Positions 51,066 to 61,487 of a DNA stretch of 64,000 nucleotides are shown here, in pieces (the stretch's first letter is position 1; each line of letters starts with the position of its first letter). The position numbers and the translations under genes were made by a program. The DNA comes from Paenibacillus aestuarii (GTDB lineage Bacteria; Bacillota; Bacilli; Paenibacillales; NBRC-103111). Location of the stretch: positions 186,001-250,000 of the forward strand of contig NZ_JAQFVF010000088.1 of NCBI RefSeq assembly GCF_027789125.1, in the 5' to 3' direction. Under the pieces are notes generated by a model. It was not told the origin of the DNA. It ran no database searches and worked only from the letters and a program-made list of their open reading frames with translations.

Positions 51066-53159
51066 TCAGTCATTCCACCAACGTTTCAAATCGTTCCACC
51101 AAGAGCCGTTCTGGCCTTTGGCCGCTCCTTTAGTATCGCTTTGCTGCGTTGTTTTCGCTGGCTTATCGGTACAGTAAGTAGTCGGTTCCGTGCCGTTCAG
51201 AAACGCCTCCATCTTCGAATTCGGGCAATCCTCGTTGGCGAGCTTGCCGGTTGCCGGATCGACGTAGACGTTCACGACACCGTCCGGGATGGGGAAGAGC
51301 TTGGGCGGAATGGCTTCCAACGTCCGTTCGGTAAATTCCGCGAAAATCGGTGACGCGAGGTGCGATTCCACGGTGCTGATATCGCGGTCTTTGTCATAGC
51401 CGACCCACACGGCCGTCGCCAGCTCCGGCGTAAAGCCGACCAGCCAGGCGTCGGTGTCGGTCGTCCCCGTTTTGCCGGCAATCGGCCGCTTCAGCGTGCT
51501 TGCGACACGGTTGCCGGTGCCTCCTTCTTCGAACACACTTTCCATCAGGTTCGTCATCACGTAGGAAACAGCCGGCTCGAGGACTTTCTCCGATTTCGGC
51601 GCTGCTTGGTACAGCACCTTGCCGTTGGCATCTTCGATGCGTTCGATCGCTGTTGGTTCAATACGCACCCCTTGGTTGGCAATCGTTCCGAAAGCCGAAG
51701 CCATCTCCAGCGGGCTGACCGGATAAGCGCCAAGCGCCAGAGATGGGAGCGGCTTCATCGGGCTCGTGATGCCCAGCTTGCGCGCCAAGTCGATGACTTT
51801 GTCCGGGCCGACGTCAAGAATGGTGTGTACCGCATAAATGTTATCCGACTTCGAAATTGCCTGCCGCATGTCAATATTGGCATTGACGTACTGATCGTTA
51901 AAATTACGCGGCGTATATTGCTGCCGCCCCTGGTCGTAAGTAAAGACCGTCGGCTCACTCTTCACTAATGTTGCCGGTGTATATCCGTTCTGGAGGGCGA
52001 CCATATAAACGAACGGTTTAAAAGAAGAGCCCGGCTGGCGCTTATTGGAAATCGCACGGTTAAACTGGTTTTCCGTGTAATCGCGTCCGCCGACCATCGC
52101 TTTGATCGCCCCTGAACGGGGGTCAATGGCGACAAGGGCGCCCTGGATGTCAGGTTTCTCTGCCAGTTCCTTGTTCATGACGTCCTCGGCGATTTTTTGT
52201 GCATTCATATCGAGGGTCGTATAAATCTTGATGCCGCCCTCGTCCACTTGCTCTTCCGGAATGCCGAGCGTATCTGTGGCAAGTGCCCGCACATAGTCGC
52301 GGAAGTACGGCGCTGCCGCCTCTTTCTTTTTCGTGAGCGGTTGGATGGTCAGCTTCTCTTTGGCGGCGGCATCAGCGGCTTCCTGGGTAATAAACCCGCT
52401 GTGGACCATCGTCTGGAGCACCACCTTTTGCCGGTCCAGCGCATTGTTCAGATCATAGTAAGGCGAATAATAGCGCGGACCTTTCGGAACGCCGGCAATC
52501 ATAGCGCTCTCCGCGAGCGACAGCTCACTGGCATGCTTGCCGAAGAACAGCTCTGAAGCCGTTTCAATGCCATATGTAGAATGGCCATAATAAATTTGAT
52601 TCAAGTAATCATCAAGAATTTCATCTTTGCTGAGCTGCATCTCCATTTGAATCGCATAGACTGTCTCTTTAATTTTTCGCGCCCATGTGCGATCGTGATT
52701 TAAATAGAGATTTCTGGCCAATTGTTGCGTAATCGTTCCTGCGCCCTGCACTTTGGCCATCGCCTGAACGTTCACCACCGCTGCCCGAGCTACAGCCTTC
52801 AGATCGACGCCGAAGTGCTCGTAGAAATGCTGATCTTCTACAGCGAGTGTCGCTTTGATCAGGTAAGGGGAAATATCCTTCAAGGGGACAACCTGACGAT
52901 TTTGTCCGGAATAGAAGGTGTCGATCAACTGGCCCTGCACGTCAAACATTTGTGAGGTTTGCAGCATTTTTGTAACGGGAAGCGACTGGGAGCGCAAATA
53001 AACAAGAAAAGAGGCAACGCCGATGAGAAGCAGGATGGATAACGTAAACAGGAATGAGAACGTTTTTTTGATCCGGCGCATCCAGCGCATGGAGTTCACT
53101 TCTTTTTCTTTGGGCGAGACAGGTTTGCTGGCAGATTTGGGAGGGCGTTCATCAGACAC
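51066..53159 (-). CDS. pbpG: Class A penicillin-binding protein, PbpG-like
   Basis: 697 residues from a GTG at 53159, chosen because AAAGGAGG lies just before it; longer frames upstream overlap the promoter. A basic N-terminus, one membrane helix (about 37-57), a GT51 glycosyltransferase domain (AVEDQHFYEHFGVD with the catalytic Glu; GAGTITQQLARNL) and a transpeptidase domain (SSFK, SDN, KTGT) make a bifunctional peptidoglycan synthase. Length and context next to ywhD and speE fit Bacillus PbpG (PBP2d), which is made in the forespore. A sigma-G-like promoter is visible upstream, supporting a role in germ-cell-wall synthesis. Confidence 0.92.
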   Translation of the reverse strand: MSDERPPKSASKPVSPKEKEVNSMRWMRRIKKTFSFLFTLSILLLIGVASFLVYLRSQSLPVTKMLQTSQMFDVQGQLIDTFYSGQNRQVVPLKDISPYLIKATLAVEDQHFYEHFGVDLKAVARAAVVNVQAMAKVQGAGTITQQLARNLYLNHDRTWARKIKETVYAIQMEMQLSKDEILDDYLNQIYYGHSTYGIETASELFFGKHASELSLAESAMIAGVPKGPRYYSPYYDLNNALDRQKVVLQTMVHSGFITQEAADAAAKEKLTIQPLTKKKEAAAPYFRDYVRALATDTLGIPEEQVDEGGIKIYTTLDMNAQKIAEDVMNKELAEKPDIQGALVAIDPRSGAIKAMVGGRDYTENQFNRAISNKRQPGSSFKPFVYMVALQNGYTPATLVKSEPTVFTYDQGRQQYTPRNFNDQYVNANIDMRQAISKSDNIYAVHTILDVGPDKVIDLARKLGITSPMKPLPSLALGAYPVSPLEMASAFGTIANQGVRIEPTAIERIEDANGKVLYQAAPKSEKVLEPAVSYVMTNLMESVFEEGGTGNRVASTLKRPIAGKTGTTDTDAWLVGFTPELATAVWVGYDKDRDISTVESHLASPIFAEFTERTLEAIPPKLFPIPDGVVNVYVDPATGKLANEDCPNSKMEAFLNGTEPTTYCTDKPAKTTQQSDTKGAAKGQNGSWWNDLKRWWND

Positions 53160-53201
53160 GATCCTTCCTCCTTTCAAAATAAAATCGTCATTGTTACTTA
53201 C

Positions 53202-53232
53202 CATTATGGAAAAGCATGCCACCACCTATTCA
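53202..53232 (-). promoter_or_regulatory. Candidate sigma-G promoter of pbpG
   Basis: On the minus strand TGAATA (53232-53227), 18 bases, CATAATG (53208-53202), against a sigma-G consensus of GHATR-N18-CATWHTA: one mismatch in the -10. The start codon lies 40 bases downstream. Confidence 0.55.
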
Positions 53233-53281
53233 ATAATTTGTAAATAATTTTTAGGAAATCTGTAAATAGCCTAGGAAATCG

Positions 53282-53309
53282 TTGCATTTTGGGGGTAATG
53301 AACTATAAT
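53282..53309 (+). promoter_or_regulatory. Sigma-A promoter of speE
   Basis: TTGCAT (53282-53287), 16-base spacer, TATAAT (53304-53309). The leader is about 100 bases and contains a small TTCCA/TGGAA hairpin. Confidence 0.6.
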
Positions 53310-53417
53310 ACAATTTGGACATCTTGCTACATAACATTTCCATGTGGTGGAACACTGTTTACAGACACGATTGTGAGGATTTATTTATCCAATATAGAGA
53401 TGAAAGAGGGCATGAAC

Positions 53418-54245
53418 ATGGACCTGTGGTACACAGAGAAACAAACGGATAGCTTCGGGATTACAGCAAAGGTTAAAGAAACTTACGTAAGAGAGCAGAC
53501 CGATTTTCAAGATCTGGCTATGATCGAAACTGAAGAGTGGGGCACAATGCTGACACTTGACGGCATGGTCATGACAACAGTGAGGGACGAGTTCGTTTAC
53601 CATGAAATGGTGGCGCATCCTGCGCTCGTTACGCATCCAAACCCAGAGATGGTGCTAGTTGTAGGCGGCGGCGACGGCGGCGTGATTCGTGAGATCATGA
53701 AGCATCCGAAAGTGAAAAAAGCGGTTCTTGTTGACATCGACGGTAAAGTGATCGAGTACTCCAAGAAGTACTTGCCGACGATTGCAGGTGAACTAGACAA
53801 TCCGCGCGTAGAAGTGATCGTGAACGATGGCTACATGCACATTCATGACCACAAAAACACTTACGATGTCATCATGGTTGACTCCACAGAGCCCGTTGGA
53901 CCTGCTGTAGAGCTGTTTACTAAGGGCTTTTACCAAGGTATTTTCGACGCGTTAGAAGAAGACGGCATTTTCGTTGCCCAAACAGACAATCCATGGTTCA
54001 AAGCGGATCTGATTCAGACTGTGAACCGTGATGTCAAAGAAATCTTCCCGATTGTACGCGTATACGGCGCGAATATTCCTACTTACCCAAGCGGTTTGTG
54101 GACATTCACAATGGGCAGCAAAAAGCATGATCCGCTTCAAGTGGAGGAAGCCTCCATTCCTGAATTCCCGACCAAATACTATACGCCACGCCTTCACAAA
54201 GCGGCATTCGTTCTGCCGAAATTCGTAGAAGATTTGGTGAAGTAA
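53418..54245 (+). CDS. speE: Spermidine synthase
   Basis: 275 residues from the ATG at 53418, seven bases after AGAGGG; the frame is open 43 codons upstream through the promoter. The aminopropyltransferase signature [15 protein letters not shown] (about 79-93) binds decarboxylated SAM, D104-region VLVDID binds its ribose, and [10 protein letters not shown] holds the catalytic Asp. It makes spermidine from putrescine. In Bacillus speB follows; here a terminator follows, so agmatinase is encoded elsewhere or absent. Confidence 0.95.
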   Translation: MDLWYTEKQTDSFGITAKVKETYVREQTDFQDLAMIETEEWGTMLTLDGMVMTTVRDEFVYHEMVAHPALVTHPNPEMVLVVGGGDGGVIREIMKHPKVKKAVLVDIDGKVIEYSKKYLPTIAGELDNPRVEVIVNDGYMHIHDHKNTYDVIMVDSTEPVGPAVELFTKGFYQGIFDALEEDGIFVAQTDNPWFKADLIQTVNRDVKEIFPIVRVYGANIPTYPSGLWTFTMGSKKHDPLQVEEASIPEFPTKYYTPRLHKAAFVLPKFVEDLVK

Positions 54246-54252
54246 TGAAGAG

Positions 54253-54320
54253 CAACCGGCGACCGTTAGCGGCGCCTCCTATGTTGGAGGCATGCTATAG
54301 GTGCCGGTGTTTTTTTTAAT
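54253..54320 (+). terminator. Intrinsic terminator of speE
   Basis: AACCGGC and GCCGGTGTT arms flank an inner GCCTCC/GGAGGC hairpin; eight T follow. Confidence 0.75.
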
Positions 54321-54326
54321 GCTGAC

Positions 54327-54356
54327 ACACTGATGTCAGTGTTCGTTGGATATACT
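54327..54356. promoter_or_regulatory. Inverted repeat over the promoter of the DinB-family gene
   Basis: ACACTGA (54327-54333) and TCAGTGT (54336-54342) form perfect 7-bp arms with a two-base centre. A -10-like TATACT lies at 54351-54356, putting the repeat over the -35 position. A repressor site is possible. Confidence 0.4.
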
Positions 54357-54393
54357 GACTAGCGAAGAAGAATAAGAAATGGGGCGAGGATTA

Positions 54394-54900
54394 ATGGTGT
54401 ATACAAATATCCAGGAGTTTATCAACGATTACGAGCGGGAATCGCAAAGCACGCTAAAACTGCTGCAGGTATTAACGGATGAATCGCTCAAGCAGGAAAT
54501 TGCGCCAGGCGGCGGCTATCGCAACTTGGGCGACCTGGCTTGGCACTTGGTGCCGCATGGCGGGATCCTGGATCCGACAGGTCTTAAAGTCGAATTCCCG
54601 GAAGCTGCTGCTGCTCCTGCTTCAGCCGGCGAAATTGCGCAAGCCTATCGCAAGACGGCGCAATCTATGATCGATGCGGTCCGCTCCCAGTGGACAGACG
54701 CTGATTTGCAAAGGGAACTAAACATGTTCGGGCAGGTGTGGAAAATCGGATTGACGCTGGATATGTTCATCAAGCACGAAATCCACCATCGCGGGCAGTT
54801 GACTGTCCTCATGCGACAAGCGGGACTGCCTGTTTCCGGCGTGTATGGTCCTTCCAAAGAAGAATGGGCCCAATTTAATATGGAAAGCCCGACGGTATAA
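54394..54900 (+). CDS. DinB-family metal-binding protein
   Basis: 168 residues from the ATG at 54394 (GAGGA just upstream); ATG 54379 is an alternative with a weaker site. The DinB four-helix fold shows the three metal-ligand histidines: one in DLAWHLVPHG (about 49) and two in KHEIHHRGQLTVLMRQAG (about 131-135). These proteins include bacillithiol-dependent transferases and many of unknown activity. It interrupts the conserved speE-ywiB region and has its own terminator. Confidence 0.86.
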   Translation: MVYTNIQEFINDYERESQSTLKLLQVLTDESLKQEIAPGGGYRNLGDLAWHLVPHGGILDPTGLKVEFPEAAAAPASAGEIAQAYRKTAQSMIDAVRSQWTDADLQRELNMFGQVWKIGLTLDMFIKHEIHHRGQLTVLMRQAGLPVSGVYGPSKEEWAQFNMESPTV

Positions 54901-54922
54901 TAGAAGCGGCTTTGAATCTTTG

Positions 54923-54958
54923 AACCAGTCAACTGCGGGGCAGTTGGCTGGTTTTTTT
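54923..54958 (+). terminator. Intrinsic terminator of the DinB-family gene
   Basis: A 14-bp stem with one mismatch (54923-54936 with 54940-54953) followed by T residues. Confidence 0.88.
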
Positions 54959-55278
54959 GTTCGGCTTTTTGTGGCCAGCCGACTGCCTTGTTTAGAGCGC
55001 TGTTCCCCGCATGTGGCAAAAATGGCAGGATAACCAACATCCGAGGCTTATATCAGGCAATTATCCTGCTGAAAATGCAGGTTAACCAAATAACCTAGCT
55101 TGTTCTCAGGCGATTTGCATTGCAGGACGTGGTGGGAATGGGGAAGTAGCTCAACTGCGCATATCGAATCTCCCCAGCACATTGAATTCGCCGACCTTAT
55201 ATTATACACTTATACCTATCTTGCCTTATCTTGACATAGGGCGTAAGCAAGCTTACAGGAACAGGAGAATGACCAACG
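54959..55278 (+). promoter_or_regulatory. Leader/promoter region of ywiB-argS with alternative hairpins
   Basis: TTATCCTGC (55061-55069) can pair with the upstream GCAGGATAA (55025-55033) or, through CCTGC, with the downstream GCAGG (55077-55081); the two GCAGGWTAACCAA copies are direct repeats. TTGACA occurs near 55232 with TACAGG 17 bases on, and TATAC-type -10 elements occur further up. I looked for a T-box (AGGGTGGNACCGCG) and saw none. Confidence 0.35.
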
Positions 55279-55689
55279 ATGACGGCTAAGCAACGCGTGC
55301 GGATCCGGATTGAGAGCCGAAGCGGGAGCGAAACCACCGTTCAGAAGGCGAGAGGCGAGCTCTATCGGAAAGGCGACCATAGCTACATCCGCTATGAGGA
55401 AGCACCGAACGAACTCGGGCGAACCGTGACGCTGATTAAGCTGGAAACGGACCAAATCCGCATCATCCGGCAGGGCGATGTCCAAGCGGAGCAAACGTTT
55501 GTGCCTGGCGAGAAGCGGGCAGGCTTTTATCATACGCCGCAAGGAAGATTGGAACTTGAAACAGAGACTCATGAGCTGACATCGGAGGCTGTGCATGGCA
55601 TTGGCGTCACAAGGTGGAGCTATGACTTATATGCATCAGGTACACACGCAGGACATTATCGGATCAAGCTGTTGATTCAGGAGGAGTAA
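55279..55689 (+). CDS. ywiB: YwiB-family protein (DUF1934)
   Basis: 136 residues, a predicted all-beta lipocalin-like barrel (RVRIRIESRSGSETTVQKARGELY opening; HYRIKLLIQEE end). It precedes argS by seven bases, the gene order ywiB-argS seen in Bacillus. Function unknown; constant linkage with argS suggests a minor housekeeping role. Confidence 0.88.
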   Translation: MTAKQRVRIRIESRSGSETTVQKARGELYRKGDHSYIRYEEAPNELGRTVTLIKLETDQIRIIRQGDVQAEQTFVPGEKRAGFYHTPQGRLELETETHELTSEAVHGIGVTRWSYDLYASGTHAGHYRIKLLIQEE

Positions 55690-55696
55690 CTTAGAA

Positions 55697-57370
55697 ATGG
55701 ACGTATTAAACGAAGTCAAAACGATTGTGAAACAAGCCATCATCGAAGCTGTTATGGCAACGGGTCTCATCGAAGCGGAGCAAATGCCGGAGATTACCCT
55801 GGAGGTTCCCCGGGATAAGGCGCATGGCGATTTTGCGACCAATGTCGCGATGCAGCTGACACGCATTGCCAAGACGAACCCACGGCAGGTCGCCGAGCAA
55901 ATTATTGCCAACTTGCAAAAAGAAAAGGCGTACATCGCATCCGCCGAAATCGCGGGACCAGGCTTCATTAATTTTAAAATGAACAAAACATACCTCTATC
56001 CGCTGATTGCGGAAGTGGCGAAGCAAGGCGACCGCTACGGAGCTACCAATATCGGACAAGGTCTCAAAGTGCAAGTGGAGTTCGTGAGCGCGAACCCGAC
56101 GGGATCGCTGCATCTCGGACATGCCCGTGGCGCTGCTGTAGGCGATGCCCTGTGCAACCTGCTTCATCTTGCCGGGTACGATGTAAGTCGCGAGTACTAC
56201 ATCAATGACGCCGGCAACCAGGTGCTGAACCTTGCCAAATCGATCGAAGCCCGCTATCTGCAAGCACTTGGGCAAGATGCTGAAATGCCGGAAGACGGCT
56301 ATTTTGGCGAAGATATCAAAGGCTTCGCTGCTGATTTGGCCGCTGAGAAGGGCGACAGCCTGCTAAGCATGCCGGCCGAGGAACGCCAAGCTTACTTCCG
56401 TGCGTACGGTCTGCAAAAAGAACTCGACAAAATCAAACGCGACCTTGGCCGCTTCGGCGTTCAATTCGACAACTGGTTCTCGGAGATGTCGATTTACGAG
56501 GACAACCTCATCCCGGGCGTGCTTCAAGAACTGCGCGATAAAGGGCACGTTTATGAAGAAGAAGGCGCAACGTGGCTGAACACCGTGCCGCTTGGCGACG
56601 ACAAAAACCGCGTGTTAATCAAGAACGATGGTTCCTTCACGTACTTGACGCCGGACATCGCGTACCACCGCAACAAATTCCAGCGCGGCTTCGACCGCTT
56701 GATCAATATTTGGGGCGCCGACCACCACGGCTACATCCCGCGGATGAAAGCAGCCATGACGGCGCTTGGTTTCGAAGCTGATCGCCTCGTCGTGCTGATC
56801 GCGCAGATGGTAAGCCTTTTCCAGAACGGAGAAAAGGTGAAAATGTCCAAGCGCACAGGCAAGGCCGTGACGATGGAAGACCTGATGGACGAAGTCGGCG
56901 TCGACCCGATTCGCTATTTCTTCACCATGCGCAGCATGGATTCGCACCTGGATTTCGACATGGATCTTGCCGTTTCGCAATCCAATGAGAATCCGGTGTT
57001 CTACGTGCAGTACGCACACGCGCGTATTTGCAGCATCTTCCGCCAGGCGGCGGAACAGAACATCGCGATCCTGCCGCTCGAGCAGGTCGATCTGTCCCGC
57101 CTCGATGCGGAAGCGGAATTCGAACTGCTGCGCAAAATCGGCGAGCTTCCGGAGGAAATCGCCGTGGCTGCCGAGCAGTATGCGCCGCACCGCCTCATCC
57201 GCTATGTCTATGAACTGGCGAGCCAGTTCCATAGCTACTACAAAGGCCACTATGTCATCACCGATGACATGGCCTTGACGCAAGCCCGCCTTGCTCTGCT
57301 CGGCGCGCTGCGCACTACACTGGCCAACGTGCTGCGTGCCGTTGGCGTATCGGCTCCTGAGCGGATGTAG
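55697..57370 (+). CDS. argS: Arginyl-tRNA synthetase
   Basis: 557 residues, class I. The N-terminal Arg-tRNA-synthetase additional domain (1-120) precedes the HIGH motif HLGHARGA in FVSANPTGSLHLGHARGA, the KMSKS motif is KMSKRTG, and the C-terminal part is the helical DALR anticodon-binding domain ending at RAVGVSAPERM. It charges tRNA-Arg. It is cotranscribed with ywiB and followed by a strong terminator. Confidence 0.97.
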   Translation: MDVLNEVKTIVKQAIIEAVMATGLIEAEQMPEITLEVPRDKAHGDFATNVAMQLTRIAKTNPRQVAEQIIANLQKEKAYIASAEIAGPGFINFKMNKTYLYPLIAEVAKQGDRYGATNIGQGLKVQVEFVSANPTGSLHLGHARGAAVGDALCNLLHLAGYDVSREYYINDAGNQVLNLAKSIEARYLQALGQDAEMPEDGYFGEDIKGFAADLAAEKGDSLLSMPAEERQAYFRAYGLQKELDKIKRDLGRFGVQFDNWFSEMSIYEDNLIPGVLQELRDKGHVYEEEGATWLNTVPLGDDKNRVLIKNDGSFTYLTPDIAYHRNKFQRGFDRLINIWGADHHGYIPRMKAAMTALGFEADRLVVLIAQMVSLFQNGEKVKMSKRTGKAVTMEDLMDEVGVDPIRYFFTMRSMDSHLDFDMDLAVSQSNENPVFYVQYAHARICSIFRQAAEQNIAILPLEQVDLSRLDAEAEFELLRKIGELPEEIAVAAEQYAPHRLIRYVYELASQFHSYYKGHYVITDDMALTQARLALLGALRTTLANVLRAVGVSAPERM

Positions 57371-57401
57371 CAGCAAGCAAACATCATCCGCCAGGATCAA
57401 C

Positions 57402-57446
57402 AAAAGGGGTTAAGCAGCCTTCCCGCTGCTTAACCCCTTTATGTTT
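57402..57446. terminator. Bidirectional terminator between argS and the subtilase gene
   Basis: AAAAGGGGTTAAGCAG pairs with CTGCTTAACCCCTTT (57426-57440). It overlaps the stop codon of the minus-strand subtilase gene. Confidence 0.88.
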
Positions 57447-58599
57447 TCAGCGCGCCTAAGGCGCGTCGGGCATTCAGCTGCCCGGGCCGCCAGCGCGTGC
57501 TTTCGCGCTTGCTGAGACTGCTCGCGCAGCGTCTCAGAATGCCCTTGATCTGCAGCGGCCCCAGGTTCGGCTTCATGGACAGCATCAAGGCGATGACGCC
57601 GCTGACATGCGCAGTAGCCATGGATGTGCCGCTCAGCTCGTTGTATTTGCCGTGAAGCCAGGAGGAATAGATCCGCTCGCCTGGCGCGTATATATCGATT
57701 TGCTTACCGCGATTGCTGAACGGAGCGATTTTTCCAAGGCGCGTCGTCGCACCGACGGAGACGACTTGCGGGAATCGGGCCGGATAATCGACCGTTTTGC
57801 GTTTGCCGTCGTTGCCTGAAGAGGCCACGATAACTTTGCCTTTATAGTAGGCGTTCATGACGGCATGCTCCAACGAGCGGCTATAGGTCTTCATCCCGAA
57901 GCTCATATTGATGACATCGAGATCGTTTTGCACGCACCAGTCGATACCGGCGATAATATCCGATACGTAGGCGCTTCCGTTATAGTCGAACGCTTTGACG
58001 GGGTGAATAAGGGCACTAGGGGCTACGCCGAGGATGCCCGTACTGCTGCTTGCTGCCGCAATTGTACCAGCGATGTGTGTGCCATGGCCGTTGTCGTCGT
58101 AGGGCATCATACTGCGATTCAGCAGATTGACGCCGCGGGCAATGGAATTTCGCAAATCCTGATGGTTGTAATCGATGCCCGTATCAATGACGCCGATTCG
58201 TACGCTTCGGCCAACGGACTTGTTCCATACTTCGGGCGCGCCGATCTGCTCGACGCCCCAAGGAATCATTTGTGGACCGACGAAGGAGTTGCCTCGCCGA
58301 ATGCCAATTTTTTTCCCTACCACTTGGTGAACGGATACTTTGGTGTCTTCTTCAATCACATGCGCGCCGATGGTTTCTTTCAAGCGGGTGTCGGGCCGCA
58401 GTGTACAGGAGAAGCCGTGAATAATGCTAAGGTCGCGGACCTGGGAGAGATGGGTGAGGCTGGACTTCATCCGCCTTAGCTCTGCGCGGCAAGCAAAATA
58501 ATCTTTGGTTGATTGGAAATGGATAATGTGCTTCTTGCCTGATTGCTTGGTGAGACCAATTTCCTCATGAAGCAGTTGAAGAAAGGTGGCTGTATCCAT
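57439..58599 (-). CDS. Subtilisin-family serine protease (S8)
   Basis: 386 residues. The catalytic triad is D139 (GVIDTGID), H172 (NGHGTHIAGT) and S326 (GTSMATAHVSG), with the oxyanion N263 (SSGND). About 100 residues precede the catalytic domain and include a propeptide-like beta-alpha-beta pattern (KKHIIHFQS ... VRDLSIIHGFSCTL). There is no signal peptide, so it is either intracellular or exported by another route. It sits between argS and rpoE, where Bacillus has other genes. The ATG follows GGAGGGATGG. Confidence 0.9.
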   Translation of the reverse strand: MDTATFLQLLHEEIGLTKQSGKKHIIHFQSTKDYFACRAELRRMKSSLTHLSQVRDLSIIHGFSCTLRPDTRLKETIGAHVIEEDTKVSVHQVVGKKIGIRRGNSFVGPQMIPWGVEQIGAPEVWNKSVGRSVRIGVIDTGIDYNHQDLRNSIARGVNLLNRSMMPYDDNGHGTHIAGTIAAASSSTGILGVAPSALIHPVKAFDYNGSAYVSDIIAGIDWCVQNDLDVINMSFGMKTYSRSLEHAVMNAYYKGKVIVASSGNDGKRKTVDYPARFPQVVSVGATTRLGKIAPFSNRGKQIDIYAPGERIYSSWLHGKYNELSGTSMATAHVSGVIALMLSMKPNLGPLQIKGILRRCASSLSKRESTRWRPGQLNARRALGALKT

Positions 58600-58641
58600 A
58601 AGGCCATCCCTCCGTGACAGCGTAGAATCGAATCTCCCCTA

Positions 58642-58736
58642 TCCTATGTAAAGCTCATCCTGCTTGACCGTGTCTTCGCCTTTTGTGAAAATAAATGGGT
58701 TCGATGCCGTGTCAGATGCGTAGGTTTTACATAGGA
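58642..58736. repeat. Inverted pair of a 12-bp motif TTTACATAGGAT
   Basis: The motif is on the minus strand at 58652-58641 (upstream of the subtilase gene) and on the plus strand at 58726-58737, pointing outward. Each could be the -10 part of a divergent promoter or half of a shared operator. CATAGGATA on the minus strand fits the sigma-K -10 pattern CATANNNTA, but no matching -35 is visible. Confidence 0.45.
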
Positions 58737-58796
58737 TGAATAGAGAGGCGCGGCAGGAGTGTCTCTTTCTCAGGTGGTGGAAAAGGAGCGCTTCGG

Positions 58797-58901
58797 GTGC
58801 GCCGATTCCTGTGGGTACAGTCGCAAGCGAGGGGGGACCTTCGCTTGTTTTATTTTGATTGGAGGCTGAATTTGGTTCTCGTGCCTAGGAATCCCCTTTA
58901 G
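58797..58901 (+). CDS. Possible small protein, 34 residues
   Basis: GTG at 58797 lies eight bases after AAAGGAG, an excellent Shine-Dalgarno sequence, and opens a 34-codon frame beginning MRRFLWVQSQARGD with a Leu/Val-rich second half. Against it, a terminator-like hairpin (CAAGCGA 58824-58830 with TCGCTTG 58841-58847, then TTTTATTTT) lies inside the frame. No family was recognised. The rest of 58738-58998 shows no other gene; a clear rpoE promoter was not identified. Confidence 0.2.
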   Translation: MRRFLWVQSQARGDLRLFYFDWRLNLVLVPRNPL

Positions 58902-58998
58902 GGAGTTGCATTTTTAGAAAAAATAGGTTTTACTTAATGAAGATATGGATAAGGTAGAAGAATGAACTTGAACACATGGTCGAAGGGATGTGCCTTGA

Positions 58999-59574
58999 AT
59001 GGCTAGCGAATATACACTGAAAATCACGGCAGAGCAAGCACGCGAGATGCCAATGGTGGATTTGGCGTTTGAATTGCTGAAGTCGGCGAATACGCCATTT
59101 TATTATCGTGACCTGATGATGGAAATTGCTAAAATTAAAGGGCTGTCGGAGCAGGATGTTATGCAAGTGATCGCCCAACTATATACAGAAATCAATATCG
59201 ACGGACGCTTTGCCTGCGTAGGTTCCAACCTGTGGGGCTTGAAGCGCTGGTATCCAGTTGAGAAGTCGGAAGATGCGGTTGGCAACGCGAAGCGTCCTCG
59301 CATCATCAACGATGAAGACGACGATGACGAAGATATCTACGCGGAGGAAGAAGAAGATACATACGCAGAAGAAGACGAGTACGATGCTTTCGGCGGAGAC
59401 AGCGAAGAGGAAGCGGAAGAGGACTCGGAATTCTTCGAAGACGAAGAGATCGAGGAAGAAGAACTCGGCGACACAGAACTGGATGAATCTGAAGAAGGCC
59501 TGGATGAAGAGTTGGAAGAAGACGAAGAAGAAGGCGAGTTTGAAGATGAGGATGAAGAGGAAGACGACAAATAA
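58999..59574 (+). CDS. rpoE: RNA polymerase delta subunit
   Basis: 191 residues. The folded N-terminal domain (1-95; LTKITAEQ-like opening, then DLAFELLKSANTPFYYRDLMMEIAK) is the winged-helix HARE domain. The C-terminal half is almost only Glu, Asp and Tyr and is disordered, as in all delta subunits; it displaces nucleic acid from RNA polymerase and speeds recycling. Its position before pyrG is conserved in Firmicutes. Confidence 0.95.
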   Translation: MASEYTLKITAEQAREMPMVDLAFELLKSANTPFYYRDLMMEIAKIKGLSEQDVMQVIAQLYTEINIDGRFACVGSNLWGLKRWYPVEKSEDAVGNAKRPRIINDEDDDDEDIYAEEEEDTYAEEDEYDAFGGDSEEEAEEDSEFFEDEEIEEEELGDTELDESEEGLDEELEEDEEEGEFEDEDEEEDDK

Positions 59575-59580
59575 CTTGTC

Positions 59581-59610
59581 TTGACATCCGCTAGTGGTTC
59601 AGAGTAAACT
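59581..59610 (+). promoter_or_regulatory. Sigma-A promoter of pyrG
   Basis: TTGACA (59581-59586), 18-base spacer, TAAACT (59605-59610). Seven bases later comes GGGC (59618-59621), the expected start. Confidence 0.7.
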
Positions 59611-59617
59611 ATTGCAT

Positions 59618-59697
59618 GGGCTTTAAAAGAATCTTAACAAATAAGAGTATTCAAAAAGTGCCCCGTCACTACGGGTGTCACTTTTTTTGTTTTTTTG
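59618..59697 (+). promoter_or_regulatory. pyrG leader attenuator (CTP-sensing type)
   Basis: The predicted transcript begins GGGCUUU. About 35 bases on, an intrinsic terminator (AAAAAGTG ... CCCG paired with CGGG ... CACTTTTT, 59653-59688) precedes the gene. Its 5' arm contains GCCCC, able to pair with extra G residues added at the 5' end. In Bacillus subtilis low CTP makes RNA polymerase stutter at GGGC, and the poly-G blocks the leader terminator; this leader has the same parts. The C-tract is shorter than in B. subtilis. Confidence 0.65.
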
Positions 59698-59710
59698 GTG
59701 TTGTTTTTAA

Positions 59711-61417
<1,707 letters not shown>

Positions 61418-61487
61418 TTCGGCGCAAATTGCCACTTCCTGAAAACCAACTGATTTGTAAAACATTGCAATAAATTTTCGCCCCTCG

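Noticed and set aside
59306-59587. Minus-strand frames rich in Ser or Leu/Arg opposite rpoE
   Set aside because: They are the antisense of the Glu/Asp codon runs (GAA/GAG/GAT) of the delta subunit tail; no start signals.
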